64,000 nucleotides of DNA from Paracoccaceae bacterium (GCA_020446815.1 JAGRDY010000008.1:186001-250000), one strand, 5' to 3'; shown: positions 1 through 9,507, counted from the stretch's first letter. Translations and numbers: made by a program. Notes: generated from the letters alone by a model not told the origin.

Positions 1-86
1 AAATCGGCAAAATCACCGCTACGGATCGCGTTGCGCTCCGTATCCAACAGCGCCTTCAGACCCTCAAGCAGTTTGCTGGCTGGCAT
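1..86 (-). CDS. FlgN-like flagellar chaperone, N-terminal fragment
   Basis: Only the first 28 codons lie in the window, starting at ATG 86-84 and running off the left edge. The visible N-terminus (MPASKLLEGLKALLDTERN) is a short amphipathic helix of the kind found in FlgN-type export chaperones for hook-associated proteins. The start overlaps the end of the rod-binding gene by 23 nt, so the two are probably translationally coupled. The family call rests mainly on position beside a rod-binding gene, fliK and flgD, and could change once the rest of the gene is seen. Confidence 0.5.
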   Translation of the reverse strand, partial: MPASKLLEGLKALLDTERNAIRSGDFAD

Positions 87-363
87 CACGCGTTCTCCTG
101 GTCAGAGCCTGGAATATACTTTCTGACAGATCGATACCGCCATGCCTGACCATTTCGGTAGCTTGCGCGCGTCGCAGGAATGACGCGAACTGTTCTTCGC
201 CAATGCCGCCGCCAAATCCTTCGCTGGGTTTGCCGAGACCCGCCGCCTTCAGCATTTCGGTCAGGAATTCTGCCTCAAGTGCGTCGGTGGCAACACGCAA
301 GGAATCACTCTGTCTTGCCGGCAAAGCGGCTTGCAGATTGGCATGAGTCGGGAAAATGGCCAT
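64..363 (-). CDS. Flagellar rod-binding protein (FlgJ N-terminal domain type)
   Basis: This 99-residue protein matches the rod-binding domain that forms the N-terminal half of enterobacterial FlgJ. The core runs from LEAEFLTEMLKAAGLGKP to EEQFASFLRRAQATEMVRHGGIDLSESIFQAL. There is no muramidase domain, as is usual for alphaproteobacteria, where a separate transglycosylase opens the wall. It should act in the periplasm as a rod cap during flagellar assembly. The ATG at 363 is chosen over upstream starts because GGAGG lies 9 nt in front of it. The downstream FlgN-like gene overlaps its 3' end. Confidence 0.8.
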   Translation of the reverse strand: MAIFPTHANLQAALPARQSDSLRVATDALEAEFLTEMLKAAGLGKPSEGFGGGIGEEQFASFLRRAQATEMVRHGGIDLSESIFQALTRRTRDASQQTA

Positions 364-372
364 TTCGAGATG

Positions 373-414
373 CCTCCAGTTGTACCGAATTTCGTGACTA
401 TCCATCGCTGGAGG
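373..414 (-). promoter_or_regulatory. Inverted repeat that could mask the rod-binding gene's ribosome site
   Basis: CCTCCAG at 373-379 and CTGGAGG at 408-414 are perfect 7-bp inverted arms separated by 28 nt. In the minus-strand transcript the second arm contains the GGAGG ribosome site of the rod-binding gene, so pairing would bury it. Whether transcription starts upstream of both arms is not visible from the sequence. Confidence 0.4.
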
Positions 415-476
415 TAAAGAAGCGGTAACTTTCGTCTGCCAGGTTGCCCGCGACACAGGCAGAAGTCGTGGACATC

Positions 477-2375
477 ATGAACGCAGTAGCAATTGTTGAT
501 ACCAGCCGCCCCGGCATATCCGCACGGGAACCAAATGCCGGGCCCGGGACCGAAACATCCCAGATGTTCTTTGCTGTTTTGGAAGCGCTATCGGCGGAGA
601 CCCAATCGGGCAAGGCGGTGCCGGAGTCTGCCGGGCAACCCATGCACGAAAGCGCTACGCCGGCCGGCCACCAGGAGCAGACCTCCGATCAACTGTCCGC
701 GCCTGTTTCGATCTCCACTTCCCCCGAAAGAGTGGACAAGACCCTGACCAAACCGAAAGATCGCCCGGCCTGCGGGTTTGGCCCGACAGGGCATCTGGAT
801 CTTCGCGGCGCCGAGGGAATGTCGGATCGCGCGTTATTTTCAGGCACCGCGGTCGTGGCCGATATCCGAGCCGATGGTGATGAATGGGCGCGGGATGCAC
901 GAGATTTGCGGCATGGCCCGCAATCAGGGCCTGACACGGCGCGACATGATGTTCCGGCATCTGTAGCGCCACACGAGGACGGCACTGCCCCAGGCTTCAT
1001 GATACCAGAGGGTATTGCCATGCCAGCAAACACCGGCGCCGTTGCGGATCTGGCCAATGCGCAGATTGGCGCCCAATCGGCATTGCAAACGGCCAATGAG
1101 ATACGCCGCGACACGGTCGGTCCACCAAGAAGCGCTGCCTTCGGGGCCACTGGCCCCGAAGGCAGGGGCACGCAACCCATACTCGTTGAGGTGCCATCGA
1201 ACACGGCGAAGCAGTCGCCCGTGAATTCAGCCTGGGCCGAAGATGTTTCGACGGCCGGAATCATGTCTGAAATCCGGGCCGCTCCAGGGCCGGAAACACC
1301 GGACGATGCGCGTGACGGCGCCCGACAACCAAACACCCGGATCGGGCGGGAAATGGATGCCCATCCTGAGCAACGTGCCGCGCCAAGCAACCGAACCGGC
1401 CTGGGGCCGGCACAGGAGCCCGAAAAGGGCAACATCGCCAAAATGGATCAAGTGAACGAAGCTTCTTTGGCGCCCCGGATCAGAACAGTAACCGATGCGC
1501 GCGGTCTGACGCATGGTCCCACAACGCCGCTACAATTGGCGCCGGAACAGAGCAGAGACACGGGCACGCAAGCTCCTGCGAACTCACCGCCGCCACATGC
1601 CGCCTCTGCAAACCTGTCGATCAAAGCCGGGGATGGCCTGGCGATACCGCGCACTCTGCGCAACCCGCCACAAGGGCATTCGCCCCATCAGCGGGGCCAC
1701 TCGCCTGATCCGGGTAGGCAAGAAGTTCAGGTCGCGCACCCCAGTCGACCCGGCCAAGCCCTTGCCGAACCCGCCGCGGCCCCTGCCGCTGCTTCAGCCG
1801 AGCGATCCGCTACGGCAGATCTGCCGGATCCGGCCACCGCCGATCACCGGATGCCGCCAATAGTGGCCGGCGCCGACCCGGAAAGCGCAATTCCCATCCT
1901 GCACGGGCACGATGGGCCATCGGCTATTCATATTTCGGAGAGCTCCGCCAAACATAATGTGCCCGCAGCCGGTGCCTTGCCTGATGGCCTTGGCCGGATG
2001 CTGGCACATGCCGCATCGCAATTCACCGACCGGCCCATCGAAATGACCCTGTCACCAGAAGAGTTGGGGCGCGTCAGGATGACCCTTGCCACCCATGATG
2101 GCAGCCTGACCATGGCCATCCAGGCCGATCGCCCCGAAACGCTGGATCTGTTGCGCCGTCATATCGACACGTTGGCGCAAGATTTCCGGAACATGGGCTT
2201 TGACAATCTGAACTTCAGTTTCGGGCGCGATCAGGATCACAACCCGCAGGGCGGGAATCTCGCAAGAAACGTCGGCACATTGGTACCAGAGACGTCCGGT
2301 CGCGACGATTTGCAGGGGCCGAAACCGGCACGCAGGGCAGACGCGGCGAAAGACGGTCTCGACCTACGCATGTGA
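477..2375 (+). CDS. fliK: Flagellar hook-length control protein FliK
   Basis: FliK measures hook length and switches the flagellar export gate from hook to filament substrates. The 632-residue protein has a long, low-complexity, Pro/Ala/Thr-rich N-terminal and middle region. The C-terminal 90-100 residues before a basic tail resemble the Flg_hook domain: IEMTLSPEELGRVRMTL followed by LRRHIDTLAQDFRNMGFDNLNFSFG (in two pieces). An in-frame TTG at 444 and GTG at 468 are alternatives; ATG 477 is preferred, with a modest AGGCAGAAG ribosome site upstream. It lies 12 nt before flgD, which fits a joint transcript. Confidence 0.88.
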   Translation: MNAVAIVDTSRPGISAREPNAGPGTETSQMFFAVLEALSAETQSGKAVPESAGQPMHESATPAGHQEQTSDQLSAPVSISTSPERVDKTLTKPKDRPACGFGPTGHLDLRGAEGMSDRALFSGTAVVADIRADGDEWARDARDLRHGPQSGPDTARHDVPASVAPHEDGTAPGFMIPEGIAMPANTGAVADLANAQIGAQSALQTANEIRRDTVGPPRSAAFGATGPEGRGTQPILVEVPSNTAKQSPVNSAWAEDVSTAGIMSEIRAAPGPETPDDARDGARQPNTRIGREMDAHPEQRAAPSNRTGLGPAQEPEKGNIAKMDQVNEASLAPRIRTVTDARGLTHGPTTPLQLAPEQSRDTGTQAPANSPPPHAASANLSIKAGDGLAIPRTLRNPPQGHSPHQRGHSPDPGRQEVQVAHPSRPGQALAEPAAAPAAASAERSATADLPDPATADHRMPPIVAGADPESAIPILHGHDGPSAIHISESSAKHNVPAAGALPDGLGRMLAHAASQFTDRPIEMTLSPEELGRVRMTLATHDGSLTMAIQADRPETLDLLRRHIDTLAQDFRNMGFDNLNFSFGRDQDHNPQGGNLARNVGTLVPETSGRDDLQGPKPARRADAAKDGLDLRM

Positions 2376-2387
2376 AAGGAGCGCCAG

Positions 2388-3068
2388 ATGGATGCGATTG
2401 CTGCAACGACGCCCGGATCTTCCGCACCCGGCGGCCGGAACGGCCACGCCGCCGGCGCGTCCGGGACAATGATTGAAAGCGATTTCAATACTTTCCTGGT
2501 CATGCTGACAACTCAGATGCAAAATCAGGACCCGCTGAATCCGATTGATTCAACCGATTACGCATCTCAACTCGCCACCTTTTCCGGTGTCGAGCAACAG
2601 GTCAGGACCAATCAGCTTCTGGAATCTCTTTCCGCGCAGATGGGGCTTTCGGGTATGGCGCAGCTTGCCGGCTGGGTCGGGATGGAGGCACGGGTGGACG
2701 CGCCGGTCATGTTCGGCTCAACACCTCTGACGCTGTTCCCGACACCCGCGCAGGATGCCGATCAGGCCGTGCTGGTGACTTATGACGCCCAGGATCGCGA
2801 AGTGGCGCGGTCGCAGGTCGCCTTGACGACAGACCCGCTGACATGGACGGGTACGGATACGGCAGGCAACACGCTCGCACCGGGCGCCTATTCCTTCAGG
2901 CTCGAAAGCTACAGCGCCGGGGAGTTGATCGGAACCGGTTCCGTCGAAGCCTTCGGGCGCATCACGGAGGTGCGCAGCGGCGCCAATGGCACGGTTCTGG
3001 TCATGGAAAGCGGCGCCGAAGTGGCGCCGGCTCAAGTCACCTCATTGCGCAATGGCTCAGTGCCCTGA
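2388..3068 (+). CDS. flgD: Flagellar hook assembly scaffold FlgD
   Basis: FlgD caps the growing hook so that FlgE subunits can polymerise. The protein is 226 residues. Its N-terminal half carries the family signature FLVMLTTQMQNQDPLNPID and SQLATFSGVEQQVRTNQLLE. The C-terminal half has the expected Tudor/FlgD-Ig region (MEARVDAPVMFGSTPL onward, ending VTSLR). The start ATG has AAAGGAG 9 nt upstream. It follows fliK by 12 nt and is convergent with ubiB. Confidence 0.93.
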   Translation: MDAIAATTPGSSAPGGRNGHAAGASGTMIESDFNTFLVMLTTQMQNQDPLNPIDSTDYASQLATFSGVEQQVRTNQLLESLSAQMGLSGMAQLAGWVGMEARVDAPVMFGSTPLTLFPTPAQDADQAVLVTYDAQDREVARSQVALTTDPLTWTGTDTAGNTLAPGAYSFRLESYSAGELIGTGSVEAFGRITEVRSGANGTVLVMESGAEVAPAQVTSLRNGSVP

Positions 3069-3151
3069 GGCTTTTCGGCTTCACGTTGGTATCTGCTGAT
3101 CCGCGTCGAAACGGCTGTTGCCTTCAACCAAACCAGCCAAGCAAGCCTTTT

Positions 3152-4681
3152 TCAGAAACTCTGCCAAAGGGCAAACATCCCGCTGGCCAGCCCGGCACCC
3201 AGCAGAACCAGACCGGCCGAAACCCAATGCGATCGGTGTAACGGTGTTGCGGCCGTTTCATTCTGCCGGATCAACAGATCCTCGGCGAGTTGCGGCAACC
3301 GGGGACCGAAACGCCCGAGCACCCGGACGGTACGAACAAGGTCGCGCAGCAAGGCCTGCGGGCCGATATTCTGTTTGATATAGGTTTCGACGACCGGGCC
3401 GGCAACCTGCCAGATATTGACGTTTTCGCTAAGCGAGCGCGCGACACCTTCGACGACGACCATCGTGCGTTGCAGCAGGATCAGTTCGGTCCGGGTTTGC
3501 ATTCCGAAACGTTCGGTCACCTCAAAGAGATAGGACAGGAGCTTTGCCATCGATATCTGTGTTGCATTCATCCCGAAGATGGGTTCACCCACTGCGCGAA
3601 GCGCCCTCGAAAATTCGTCGATGTCGCGGTCGCGCGGTACATAGCCTGCCTCGAAATGGACCTCGGCGACGCGCCGGTAATCGCGTTTGATGAAGCCCAT
3701 CAGAATTTCGGCATAGACACGGCGGGTGTATTCGTCGATCTGGCCCATGATGCCGAAATCATAGGCGATGATATCGCCGTTGGCGGCCACCTTCATGTTG
3801 CCCTGATGCATGTCGGCGTGAAAATAGCCGTCCCGCAGGGCGTGGCTGAGGAAAAGTTGCAAGACCCTCGCCCCGAGTGCATCACAATCGTGCCCGGCCG
3901 CGCGGATGGCGGCAACTTCGCCCAAGGGGATGCCCTCCGCCCAGCCAAGTGTCATCACCCGCCGCGAGGACAAGAACCAATAGGGTTTCGGGACCTGAAA
4001 CCCGTGATCTTTTTCTGTATTGGAAGCAAATTCCGAGGCCGCGGAGCTTTCCAGCCGCAGGTCGAGTTCGCCCATGACCACGCCTTCGAAATGCCGGACC
4101 ACTTCCGAAGGCCGCAACCGGCGCGATGCCGGCGACAGAAATTCGATCAGCCCGGCCGCAAAATGAAAGGCATCGATGTCTTTGCGGAATGCCCGCTCAA
4201 TGCCGGGGCGAAGGATCTTGACGGCAACGTCATCGCCGGTTCCCGCCTCTCGGGCATGATGAACCTGCGCGATAGACGCTGCCGCGACCGGTGCGGAAAA
4301 CTCCGAAAAAAGTGAATCGACGGGTTGGCCAAGCTCTGCCGCGACGGTTGCCTTCGCAACTTCGGTCGGAAAGGGCGGCAGCTTGTCCTGCAAGACCCGC
4401 AACTGATCCGACAGTTCGTCGCCCACCACATCGGGGCGGGTCGAAAGCACCTGGCCGAATTTGATATAGGCCGGACCAAGCGCCGTCAGCGCGCGGGTAA
4501 CCGGGGGCAGGGCCGGATCGCCACGGTAGCCAAGCCATTTGAACGGCCAGCCGAAGACCCGTGCAGCCAGCCGCAACCGCGGCGGCACATCCATTGCCTC
4601 GAGCGCTATCTTCATTGCGCCAGTGCGCTCAAAGGTCGCCCCGGTGCGGATCAGCCGCCAGATATTGTGAGGGCCGCGCAC
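3152..4681 (-). CDS. ubiB: UbiB, atypical kinase/ATPase for ubiquinone biosynthesis
   Basis: UbiB belongs to the ADCK/ABC1 family of atypical kinases needed for coenzyme Q biosynthesis at the inner membrane. The 509-residue protein shows the KxGQ-type motif (AYIKFGQVLSTRPDVVGDEL), the alanine-rich loop (APVAAASIAQVHHAR), and the catalytic region FHADMHQGN with YDFGIMG. Hydrophobic segments at the C-terminus (WVSAGLVLLGAGLASGMFAL) anchor it in the membrane. The start is GTG at 4681, immediately after the ubiE stop codon, so the two are probably cotranscribed. It ends 83 nt from convergent flgD. Confidence 0.93.
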   Translation of the reverse strand: MRGPHNIWRLIRTGATFERTGAMKIALEAMDVPPRLRLAARVFGWPFKWLGYRGDPALPPVTRALTALGPAYIKFGQVLSTRPDVVGDELSDQLRVLQDKLPPFPTEVAKATVAAELGQPVDSLFSEFSAPVAAASIAQVHHAREAGTGDDVAVKILRPGIERAFRKDIDAFHFAAGLIEFLSPASRRLRPSEVVRHFEGVVMGELDLRLESSAASEFASNTEKDHGFQVPKPYWFLSSRRVMTLGWAEGIPLGEVAAIRAAGHDCDALGARVLQLFLSHALRDGYFHADMHQGNMKVAANGDIIAYDFGIMGQIDEYTRRVYAEILMGFIKRDYRRVAEVHFEAGYVPRDRDIDEFSRALRAVGEPIFGMNATQISMAKLLSYLFEVTERFGMQTRTELILLQRTMVVVEGVARSLSENVNIWQVAGPVVETYIKQNIGPQALLRDLVRTVRVLGRFGPRLPQLAEDLLIRQNETAATPLHRSHWVSAGLVLLGAGLASGMFALWQSF

Positions 4682-5434
4682 CTAGATTTTCCACCCCGAA
4701 TGCAGGGCGGCGACACCCATGGTCAGATTGCGGTACTTTACCTGTTCAAAGCCCGCCTGCCGGATCATCGCGGCGAAAGTCTCCTGATCCGGGAACTTTC
4801 GGATCGATTCGACCAGATATTGATAACTGTCGCGATCCTTTGCCACGATTTGCCCCATCACCGGGATGATGTTGAAGGAGTAACGGTCATAGGCCCATTG
4901 CAACGCCGGGTTGGGCAGCTGGCTGAATTCCAGAACCATCAGCCGCCCGCCCGGCCTGAGAACCCGGAATGCCTCGGACAAGGCATCGGCAATGCGCGTC
5001 ACGTTGCGAATGCCGAAACTGACCGTGTAGACATCAAAACGGTTTTCCGGGAAAGGCAGCGCCATGGCATCGCCGACCACCCAGTCAAGCCGGTTCGCAA
5101 GGTTATCGGCTTCGGCCCGTTTGCGACCCTCGATCAGCATCGATTGCGTCATGTCGAGAACGGTAGCCCTGGCGCCCGGCGCGCGATTCAGAAACCGGAA
5201 CGCGATGTCACCCGTTCCGCCAGCAACATCCAGCAAATCCTGCCCTGGCCCCGGCGCCAGCCAGTCCATCATCGCATCTTTCCAGAGCCGATGAATACCA
5301 ACCGACATCACATCGTTCATCAGGTCATAACGGGTGGCCACACGCGAAAAGACGCCATGGACCATGCCGGCCTTGTCGCCCTCGGCCACGGTCCGAAAGC
5401 CGAAATGGGTCGTTCTTTGGTTCTGATCGCTCAT
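4682..5434 (-). CDS. ubiE: UbiE, ubiquinone/menaquinone C-methyltransferase
   Basis: This SAM-dependent enzyme performs the C-methylation step of ubiquinone synthesis (2-polyprenyl-6-methoxy-1,4-benzoquinol). The 250-residue protein has UbiE motif I ([16 protein letters not shown]), the conserved N-terminal block [16 protein letters not shown] and the post-motif [20 protein letters not shown]. An upstream in-frame extension of 114 codons is open, but the ATG at 5434 begins the family-typical [13 protein letters not shown] sequence and lies just downstream of a good promoter. It directly precedes ubiB. Confidence 0.94.
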   Translation of the reverse strand: MSDQNQRTTHFGFRTVAEGDKAGMVHGVFSRVATRYDLMNDVMSVGIHRLWKDAMMDWLAPGPGQDLLDVAGGTGDIAFRFLNRAPGARATVLDMTQSMLIEGRKRAEADNLANRLDWVVGDAMALPFPENRFDVYTVSFGIRNVTRIADALSEAFRVLRPGGRLMVLEFSQLPNPALQWAYDRYSFNIIPVMGQIVAKDRDSYQYLVESIRKFPDQETFAAMIRQAGFEQVKYRNLTMGVAALHSGWKI

Positions 5435-5465
5435 CGGGCCTTGCCGTTTTCCTAAACTCACCCTC

Positions 5466-5493
5466 CTTATAGAAGCCTTGGCCGCCAAGACAA
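5466..5493 (-). promoter_or_regulatory. Predicted sigma-70 promoter for ubiE-ubiB
   Basis: On the minus strand TTGTCT (5493-5488) and TATAAG (5471-5466) are separated by 16 nt and lie 31 nt before the ubiE start. They fall in the 85-nt gap between divergent ubiE and mutM. This is a consensus match only. Confidence 0.5.
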
Positions 5494-5519
5494 TGCGGCG
5501 CGGTTGCCGAAGGACCTCG

Positions 5520-6371
5520 ATGCCCGAACTGCCCGAAGTTGAAACCGTCCGCGCGGGGCTGATCCCGGCGATGGAAGGCCATGTGATTGAAAAGGCCGAT
5601 ATCCGCCGCCCCGGCCTGCGGTTTCCCTTTCCCGAGCGGATGCCCGAGCGCCTGATGGGCGCGCGGGTATACCGGTTGCGGCGACGGTCGAAATACATTC
5701 TTGCCGATCTGTCGACGGGTGAAACGTTGCTGATCCATTTGGGCATGTCCGGGCGGATGCTGATATCGGGGAACATTGCAGGCGAATTTCACCATGATCA
5801 TCCGGCACCGGCGAAACATGATCATGTCGTGCTGGACATGTCGGGGGGTGCGCGCGTGACCTTCAACGATGCGCGGCGATTCGGTGCCATGGACCTGATG
5901 GCGACCGGTGCGGCGGATACCCATTGGCTGTTGTGCGATATCGGGCCCGAACCGCTGGGCAACGATTTCCATGAGGACTATCTGGTCAAACACCTGACCG
6001 GCCGCGCGATACCGATCAAGGCCGCGCTGCTCGATCAACGGCTGGTCGCCGGTCTGGGCAATATTTATGTCTGCGAGGTGCTCTTTCGGGCCGGGATCGA
6101 CCCGCGCCGCAAGGCCGGGCGGATATCGGCGAAACGCATCGCCAGCCTGGTGCCGATCATCCGCGATGTGTTGCGCGAAGCGATTGCGGCGGGCGGGTCG
6201 AGTCTGCGGGATTTTCGCAGGGCGGATGGCGCGTTGGGCTATTTTCAGCATAGATTTCAGGTCTATGGCCGTGAAGGTGGGGCGTGCAACACTGACGGTT
6301 GCGCAGGCTTTGTCGCCCGTATCCCACAATCTGGCCGGTCCACATTCTTCTGCCCGCGCTGTCAAAGATGA
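5520..6371 (+). CDS. mutM: Formamidopyrimidine-DNA glycosylase (MutM/Fpg)
   Basis: This bifunctional glycosylase/AP lyase removes 8-oxoguanine and other oxidised purines. The 283-residue protein begins [14 protein letters not shown], which supplies the Pro and Glu catalytic residues after Met removal, so the ATG at 5520 is required. The beta-hairpin lysine is present in [11 protein letters not shown]. The C-terminal zinc finger has CX4C (CNTDGC) and CX2C (CPRC) pairs. It is divergent from ubiE, and the next gene, an enoyl-CoA hydratase, follows after 65 nt. Confidence 0.96.
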   Translation: MPELPEVETVRAGLIPAMEGHVIEKADIRRPGLRFPFPERMPERLMGARVYRLRRRSKYILADLSTGETLLIHLGMSGRMLISGNIAGEFHHDHPAPAKHDHVVLDMSGGARVTFNDARRFGAMDLMATGAADTHWLLCDIGPEPLGNDFHEDYLVKHLTGRAIPIKAALLDQRLVAGLGNIYVCEVLFRAGIDPRRKAGRISAKRIASLVPIIRDVLREAIAAGGSSLRDFRRADGALGYFQHRFQVYGREGGACNTDGCAGFVARIPQSGRSTFFCPRCQR

Positions 6372-6436
6372 CTTGATCCTTGCCCAAAGGATGCTAGGAG
6401 TCGCGACCGCAAGGAGAGCCTGAAAGGTCCTGCCAA

Positions 6437-7213
6437 ATGGCCTATGAGACGCTGATCGTCGAAATTCAAGAATATGTCGCCCTGATCCGGCTGAACCGGC
6501 CCGATGCGCTGAATGCGCTCAACACCAAGTTGATGAGCGAACTGGCCGACGCGCTGTCGGCTGCCGACAGGAATGACAAGGTGCGCTGTGTGGTGCTGAC
6601 CGGATCCGAAAAGGCCTTTGCCGCCGGGGCGGACATCAAGGAAATGTCGGAAAAGAGCTTTGTCGATGCCTTCACCGAAGATTTCTTTTCCGATGCGACC
6701 GAAGCGATTTCACGGTTTCGCAAGCCGCTTGTCGCCGCCGTCTCCGGCTATGCGCTCGGTGGCGGTTGCGAACTGGCGATGATGTGCGACTTCATCCTCG
6801 CCTCTGACACCGCCAAGTTCGGTCAGCCGGAAATCAACCTGGGCGTGGTGGCCGGCATTGGCGGGACGCAGCGGCTGACCCGCTTTGTCGGCAAGTCGAA
6901 GTCCATGGAAATGCACCTGACCGGTCGTTTCATGGATGCCGCGGAGGCAGAGCGCTCGGGCCTTGTCAGCAGGATCGTGCCGGCGGGCAAGCTGGTTTCC
7001 GAAGCCATGGCAACTGCCCGCAAGATCGCCGAAAAATCCAGCCTGGCCGTAATGACCGCAAAAGAGGCCGTCAACCGCAGCTATGAAACGACACTGCGCG
7101 AGGGCGTTCTGTATGAGCGGCGGGTCTTTCATGCGCTTTTCTCGACCGAAGATCAGAAAGAGGGTATGCAGGCCTTCCTGGAAAAGCGCGAACCGCAGTT
7201 TCGCGACAAATAG
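6437..7213 (+). CDS. Enoyl-CoA hydratase
   Basis: This crotonase-family enzyme hydrates trans-2-enoyl-CoA in beta-oxidation and related CoA pathways. The 258-residue protein has the oxyanion-hole segment [11 protein letters not shown] and the active-site segments [13 protein letters not shown] and [19 protein letters not shown], which supply both catalytic glutamates. Length and motifs match short-chain enoyl-CoA hydratase (FadB1/PaaF/Ech class). The exact substrate cannot be read from the sequence. It sits between mutM and rpsT, a recurrent Rhodobacterales arrangement. Confidence 0.9.
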   Translation: MAYETLIVEIQEYVALIRLNRPDALNALNTKLMSELADALSAADRNDKVRCVVLTGSEKAFAAGADIKEMSEKSFVDAFTEDFFSDATEAISRFRKPLVAAVSGYALGGGCELAMMCDFILASDTAKFGQPEINLGVVAGIGGTQRLTRFVGKSKSMEMHLTGRFMDAAEAERSGLVSRIVPAGKLVSEAMATARKIAEKSSLAVMTAKEAVNRSYETTLREGVLYERRVFHALFSTEDQKEGMQAFLEKREPQFRDK

Positions 7214-7236
7214 CGCAAAAACCTGTGGAAGCCTTG

Positions 7237-7265
7237 TTGACTTACGACCGAGTCGGGCCTAGAAG
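7237..7265 (+). promoter_or_regulatory. Predicted sigma-70 promoter of rpsT
   Basis: TTGACT (7237-7242) and TAGAAG (7260-7265) are separated by exactly 17 nt, placing the start of transcription near 7272 and leaving a leader of about 36 nt before rpsT. Confidence 0.6.
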
Positions 7266-7307
7266 CGCGGCTTCAGATTTACCCGTACCGATATCGGAAA
7301 GCGACAC

Positions 7308-7574
7308 ATGGCCAATTCGCCCCAATCCAAAAAGCGCGCCCGCCAGAACGAGAAGCGTTTTGCCGTCAACAAGGCCCGCCGTTCGCGCATCCGCACCTTC
7401 CTTCGCAAGGTCGAGGAGGCGATTGCCTCTGGCAACCAGGAAACGGCGGTTGCAGCGTTGCGTGCCGCCCAGCCGGAAATGGCACGCGGCGTGACCAAAG
7501 GCGTCTTGCACAAGAACCTTCTTGCCCGCAAGATGTCGCGCCTGTCGGCCCGCATCAAGGCGCTTGCCGCCTGA
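7308..7574 (+). CDS. rpsT: 30S ribosomal protein S20
   Basis: S20 is a small basic protein that binds the 5' domain of 16S rRNA. The 88-residue sequence ([18 protein letters not shown], then [18 protein letters not shown]) is the canonical family sequence. It has its own predicted promoter and is followed within 26 nt by a strong terminator, so it is probably monocistronic. Confidence 0.97.
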   Translation: MANSPQSKKRARQNEKRFAVNKARRSRIRTFLRKVEEAIASGNQETAVAALRAAQPEMARGVTKGVLHKNLLARKMSRLSARIKALAA

Positions 7575-7599
7575 CAAGGCGACCCTGCCGGTCTTTTAG

Positions 7600-7637
7600 G
7601 GGACGTGGCCTTCGGGCCGCGTCCCTTTGCGTTTTGG
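7600..7637 (+). terminator. Rho-independent terminator after rpsT
   Basis: An 11-bp stem (7600-7610 with 7615-7625, one G-U pair) closes a TTCG tetraloop and is followed by TTTGCGTTTT. It lies 26 nt after the rpsT stop codon. Confidence 0.9.
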
Positions 7638-8117
7638 CAAACTCCGAGAACCCTGTGATCGATTTGCACAGGCCATCGGATTCGCTGCGACAAAGAGGGA
7701 GTCAAGCGCGAAGATAAGTTGCGGTGGCCGCGGCAAGCTTGCTAGCGTCTCCTTGCGATTCACATCGTCTTGGGGGGACACACGGTAACTTCGGGTAGGG
7801 ACGGCAGCTGCAATCCGTCTGGTTCCGAACTATGCGCCGAGATATCGGCGTTGAAAAGCTGTTATGGCGCGGGTGCATCTCATACCCGCGCGAACGACAG
7901 AGGCAGAGATAGAGCCGGCGATTTTGTTGGCTTGATCCGTCGTTGCCATGTCCGATGACCCACGCTTCCTTTTTCGGGGGGCGGCTTTGACCGGAACGAC
8001 ATTTTTCCGGCCAGGGTTGCCGTATACCCTGCCCGAGGCGCAGAACGAACAGATCGCCGCAGTTGACGATAGTCGCCACAGGCTGCTCTGTGCGACGGAT
8101 AATGGACGTGGGCAAAA
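7638..8117. other. Long dnaA leader region with two palindromes
   Basis: This 480-nt gap between the rpsT terminator and dnaA has no convincing ORF. It holds an 8-bp perfect inverted repeat, GCGCGGGT at 7867-7874 with ACCCGCGC at 7884-7891 (9-nt loop), and a second one, CCGGAA at 7991-7996 with TTCCGG at 8005-8010. One weak DnaA-box-like sequence, ATTTGCACA at 7662-7670, has two mismatches to consensus. No cluster of good DnaA boxes or AT-rich unwinding element was seen, so the gap is recorded as a dnaA regulatory region and not as oriC. Confidence 0.5.
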
Positions 8118-9491
8118 ATGACTGAAGACTCTTGGGGACGGGTACGTGAAGAACTTTTGAAGGTTGTGGGCAAAAACAATTTCGCCTCGTGGATAGAGCC
8201 GCTGAGACTGACGGAATTGAAAGACGGCATTGCCCATTTTGACGCTCCAACCAATTTCGTGCGCAATTGGGTATCACGCAATTTCGCGGAACCGATTCGC
8301 CAGCAACTGATCACGGCCGGTGAAGCCGTCGATCGCGTCGAGTTTCATGTGGCGCCAACACGACCGGTGGCCGTGGAAAAAGCCGTCAAATCGCAGGCCA
8401 GGCGCAACACCAGACCGGCGCAGGCCAGCCGCGCCACCGATGAAGGCGCACTTCCGGGCGCTGTGCTCGACAATCGCTTTACCTTTGACAGTTTTGTCGT
8501 CGGCAAGCCCAACGAACTGGCCCACGCTGCGGCGCGCCGTGTCGCAGAAGGTGGCCCCGTCACCTTCAACCCATTGTTCCTTTATGGTGGGGTCGGGTTG
8601 GGTAAAACCCATCTCATGCATGCGATCGCCCATGAACTACGGCTTCGACACCCAGAGATGAAAGTGCTTTACCTGTCGGCCGAACAGTTCATGTACCGCT
8701 TCGTGCAGGCATTGCGCGAACGGCAGATCATGGATTTCAAGGAACTGTTTCGTTCGGTCGACGTTTTGATGGTCGATGACGTTCAGTTCATCGCGGGAAA
8801 GGATTCTACTCAGGAAGAGTTTTTCCATACCTTCAACGCGCTTGTGGATCAGAACCGGCAGATCGTCATTTCAGGCGACCGCGCGCCAGGGGAAATCAAG
8901 GATCTGGAAGAGCGGATCAAAAGCCGGCTGCAATGCGGATTGATCGTCGATCTTCATCCGACCGATTATGAACTGCGCCTGGGGGTACTTCAGCAAAAGG
9001 CCGAACTTTATCGCGAACAATATCCGGGCCTGCACATGCACAAAGGTGTGCTGGAGTTTCTGGCCCATCGGATCGCGACCAATATCCGGGTGCTGGAAGG
9101 GGCCTTGATGCGGCTTTTCGCCTTTGCCAGCCTTGTGGGCCGTGAAATTACGCTGGATCTGGTGCAGGATTGTCTGGCCGATGTGCTGCGTGCCTCGAAC
9201 CGCAAGGTGACGATCGAGGAAATTCAGCGCAAGGTGTCGGAACATTACAATATCCGGTTGTCGGATATGATCGGCCCCAAGAGGGTGCGTACCATCGCCC
9301 GCCCGCGGCAGGTCGCGATGCATCTGGCCAAGGTATTGACCACGCGGTCATTGCCGGAAATCGGGCGGCGGTTCGGCGGCCGCGATCACACGACAATCAT
9401 GCACGGCGTCCGCAAAATCGAAGAGTTGCGCGCCACCGACAGCCAGCTTGCAGAGGATATCGATCTTCTCAAGCGGCTTTTGGAGACATGA
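8118..9491 (+). CDS. dnaA: Chromosomal replication initiator DnaA
   Basis: DnaA binds origin DNA boxes and opens the chromosome for replication. The 457-residue protein has all four domains: domain I (about 1-80), a linker, the AAA+ domain with Walker A GGVGLGKTHLMHAIA and Walker B VLMVDDVQFIAGKD, and the C-terminal DNA-binding domain with the signature FGGRDHTTIMHGVRKIEE. It starts with ATG MTEDSWGRV. It is followed by dnaN after 116 nt containing a separate regulatory region. Confidence 0.98.
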   Translation: MTEDSWGRVREELLKVVGKNNFASWIEPLRLTELKDGIAHFDAPTNFVRNWVSRNFAEPIRQQLITAGEAVDRVEFHVAPTRPVAVEKAVKSQARRNTRPAQASRATDEGALPGAVLDNRFTFDSFVVGKPNELAHAAARRVAEGGPVTFNPLFLYGGVGLGKTHLMHAIAHELRLRHPEMKVLYLSAEQFMYRFVQALRERQIMDFKELFRSVDVLMVDDVQFIAGKDSTQEEFFHTFNALVDQNRQIVISGDRAPGEIKDLEERIKSRLQCGLIVDLHPTDYELRLGVLQQKAELYREQYPGLHMHKGVLEFLAHRIATNIRVLEGALMRLFAFASLVGREITLDLVQDCLADVLRASNRKVTIEEIQRKVSEHYNIRLSDMIGPKRVRTIARPRQVAMHLAKVLTTRSLPEIGRRFGGRDHTTIMHGVRKIEELRATDSQLAEDIDLLKRLLET

Positions 9492-9507
9492 CAGGCCGCA
9501 AGCACCC

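Noticed and set aside
3290-5455. Long plus-strand open frames opposite ubiB and ubiE
   Set aside because: They are antisense frames of GC-rich coding sequence with no recognisable domain.
7638-8117. oriC upstream of dnaA
   Set aside because: Only one weak DnaA box and no AT-rich unwinding element or box cluster are seen.
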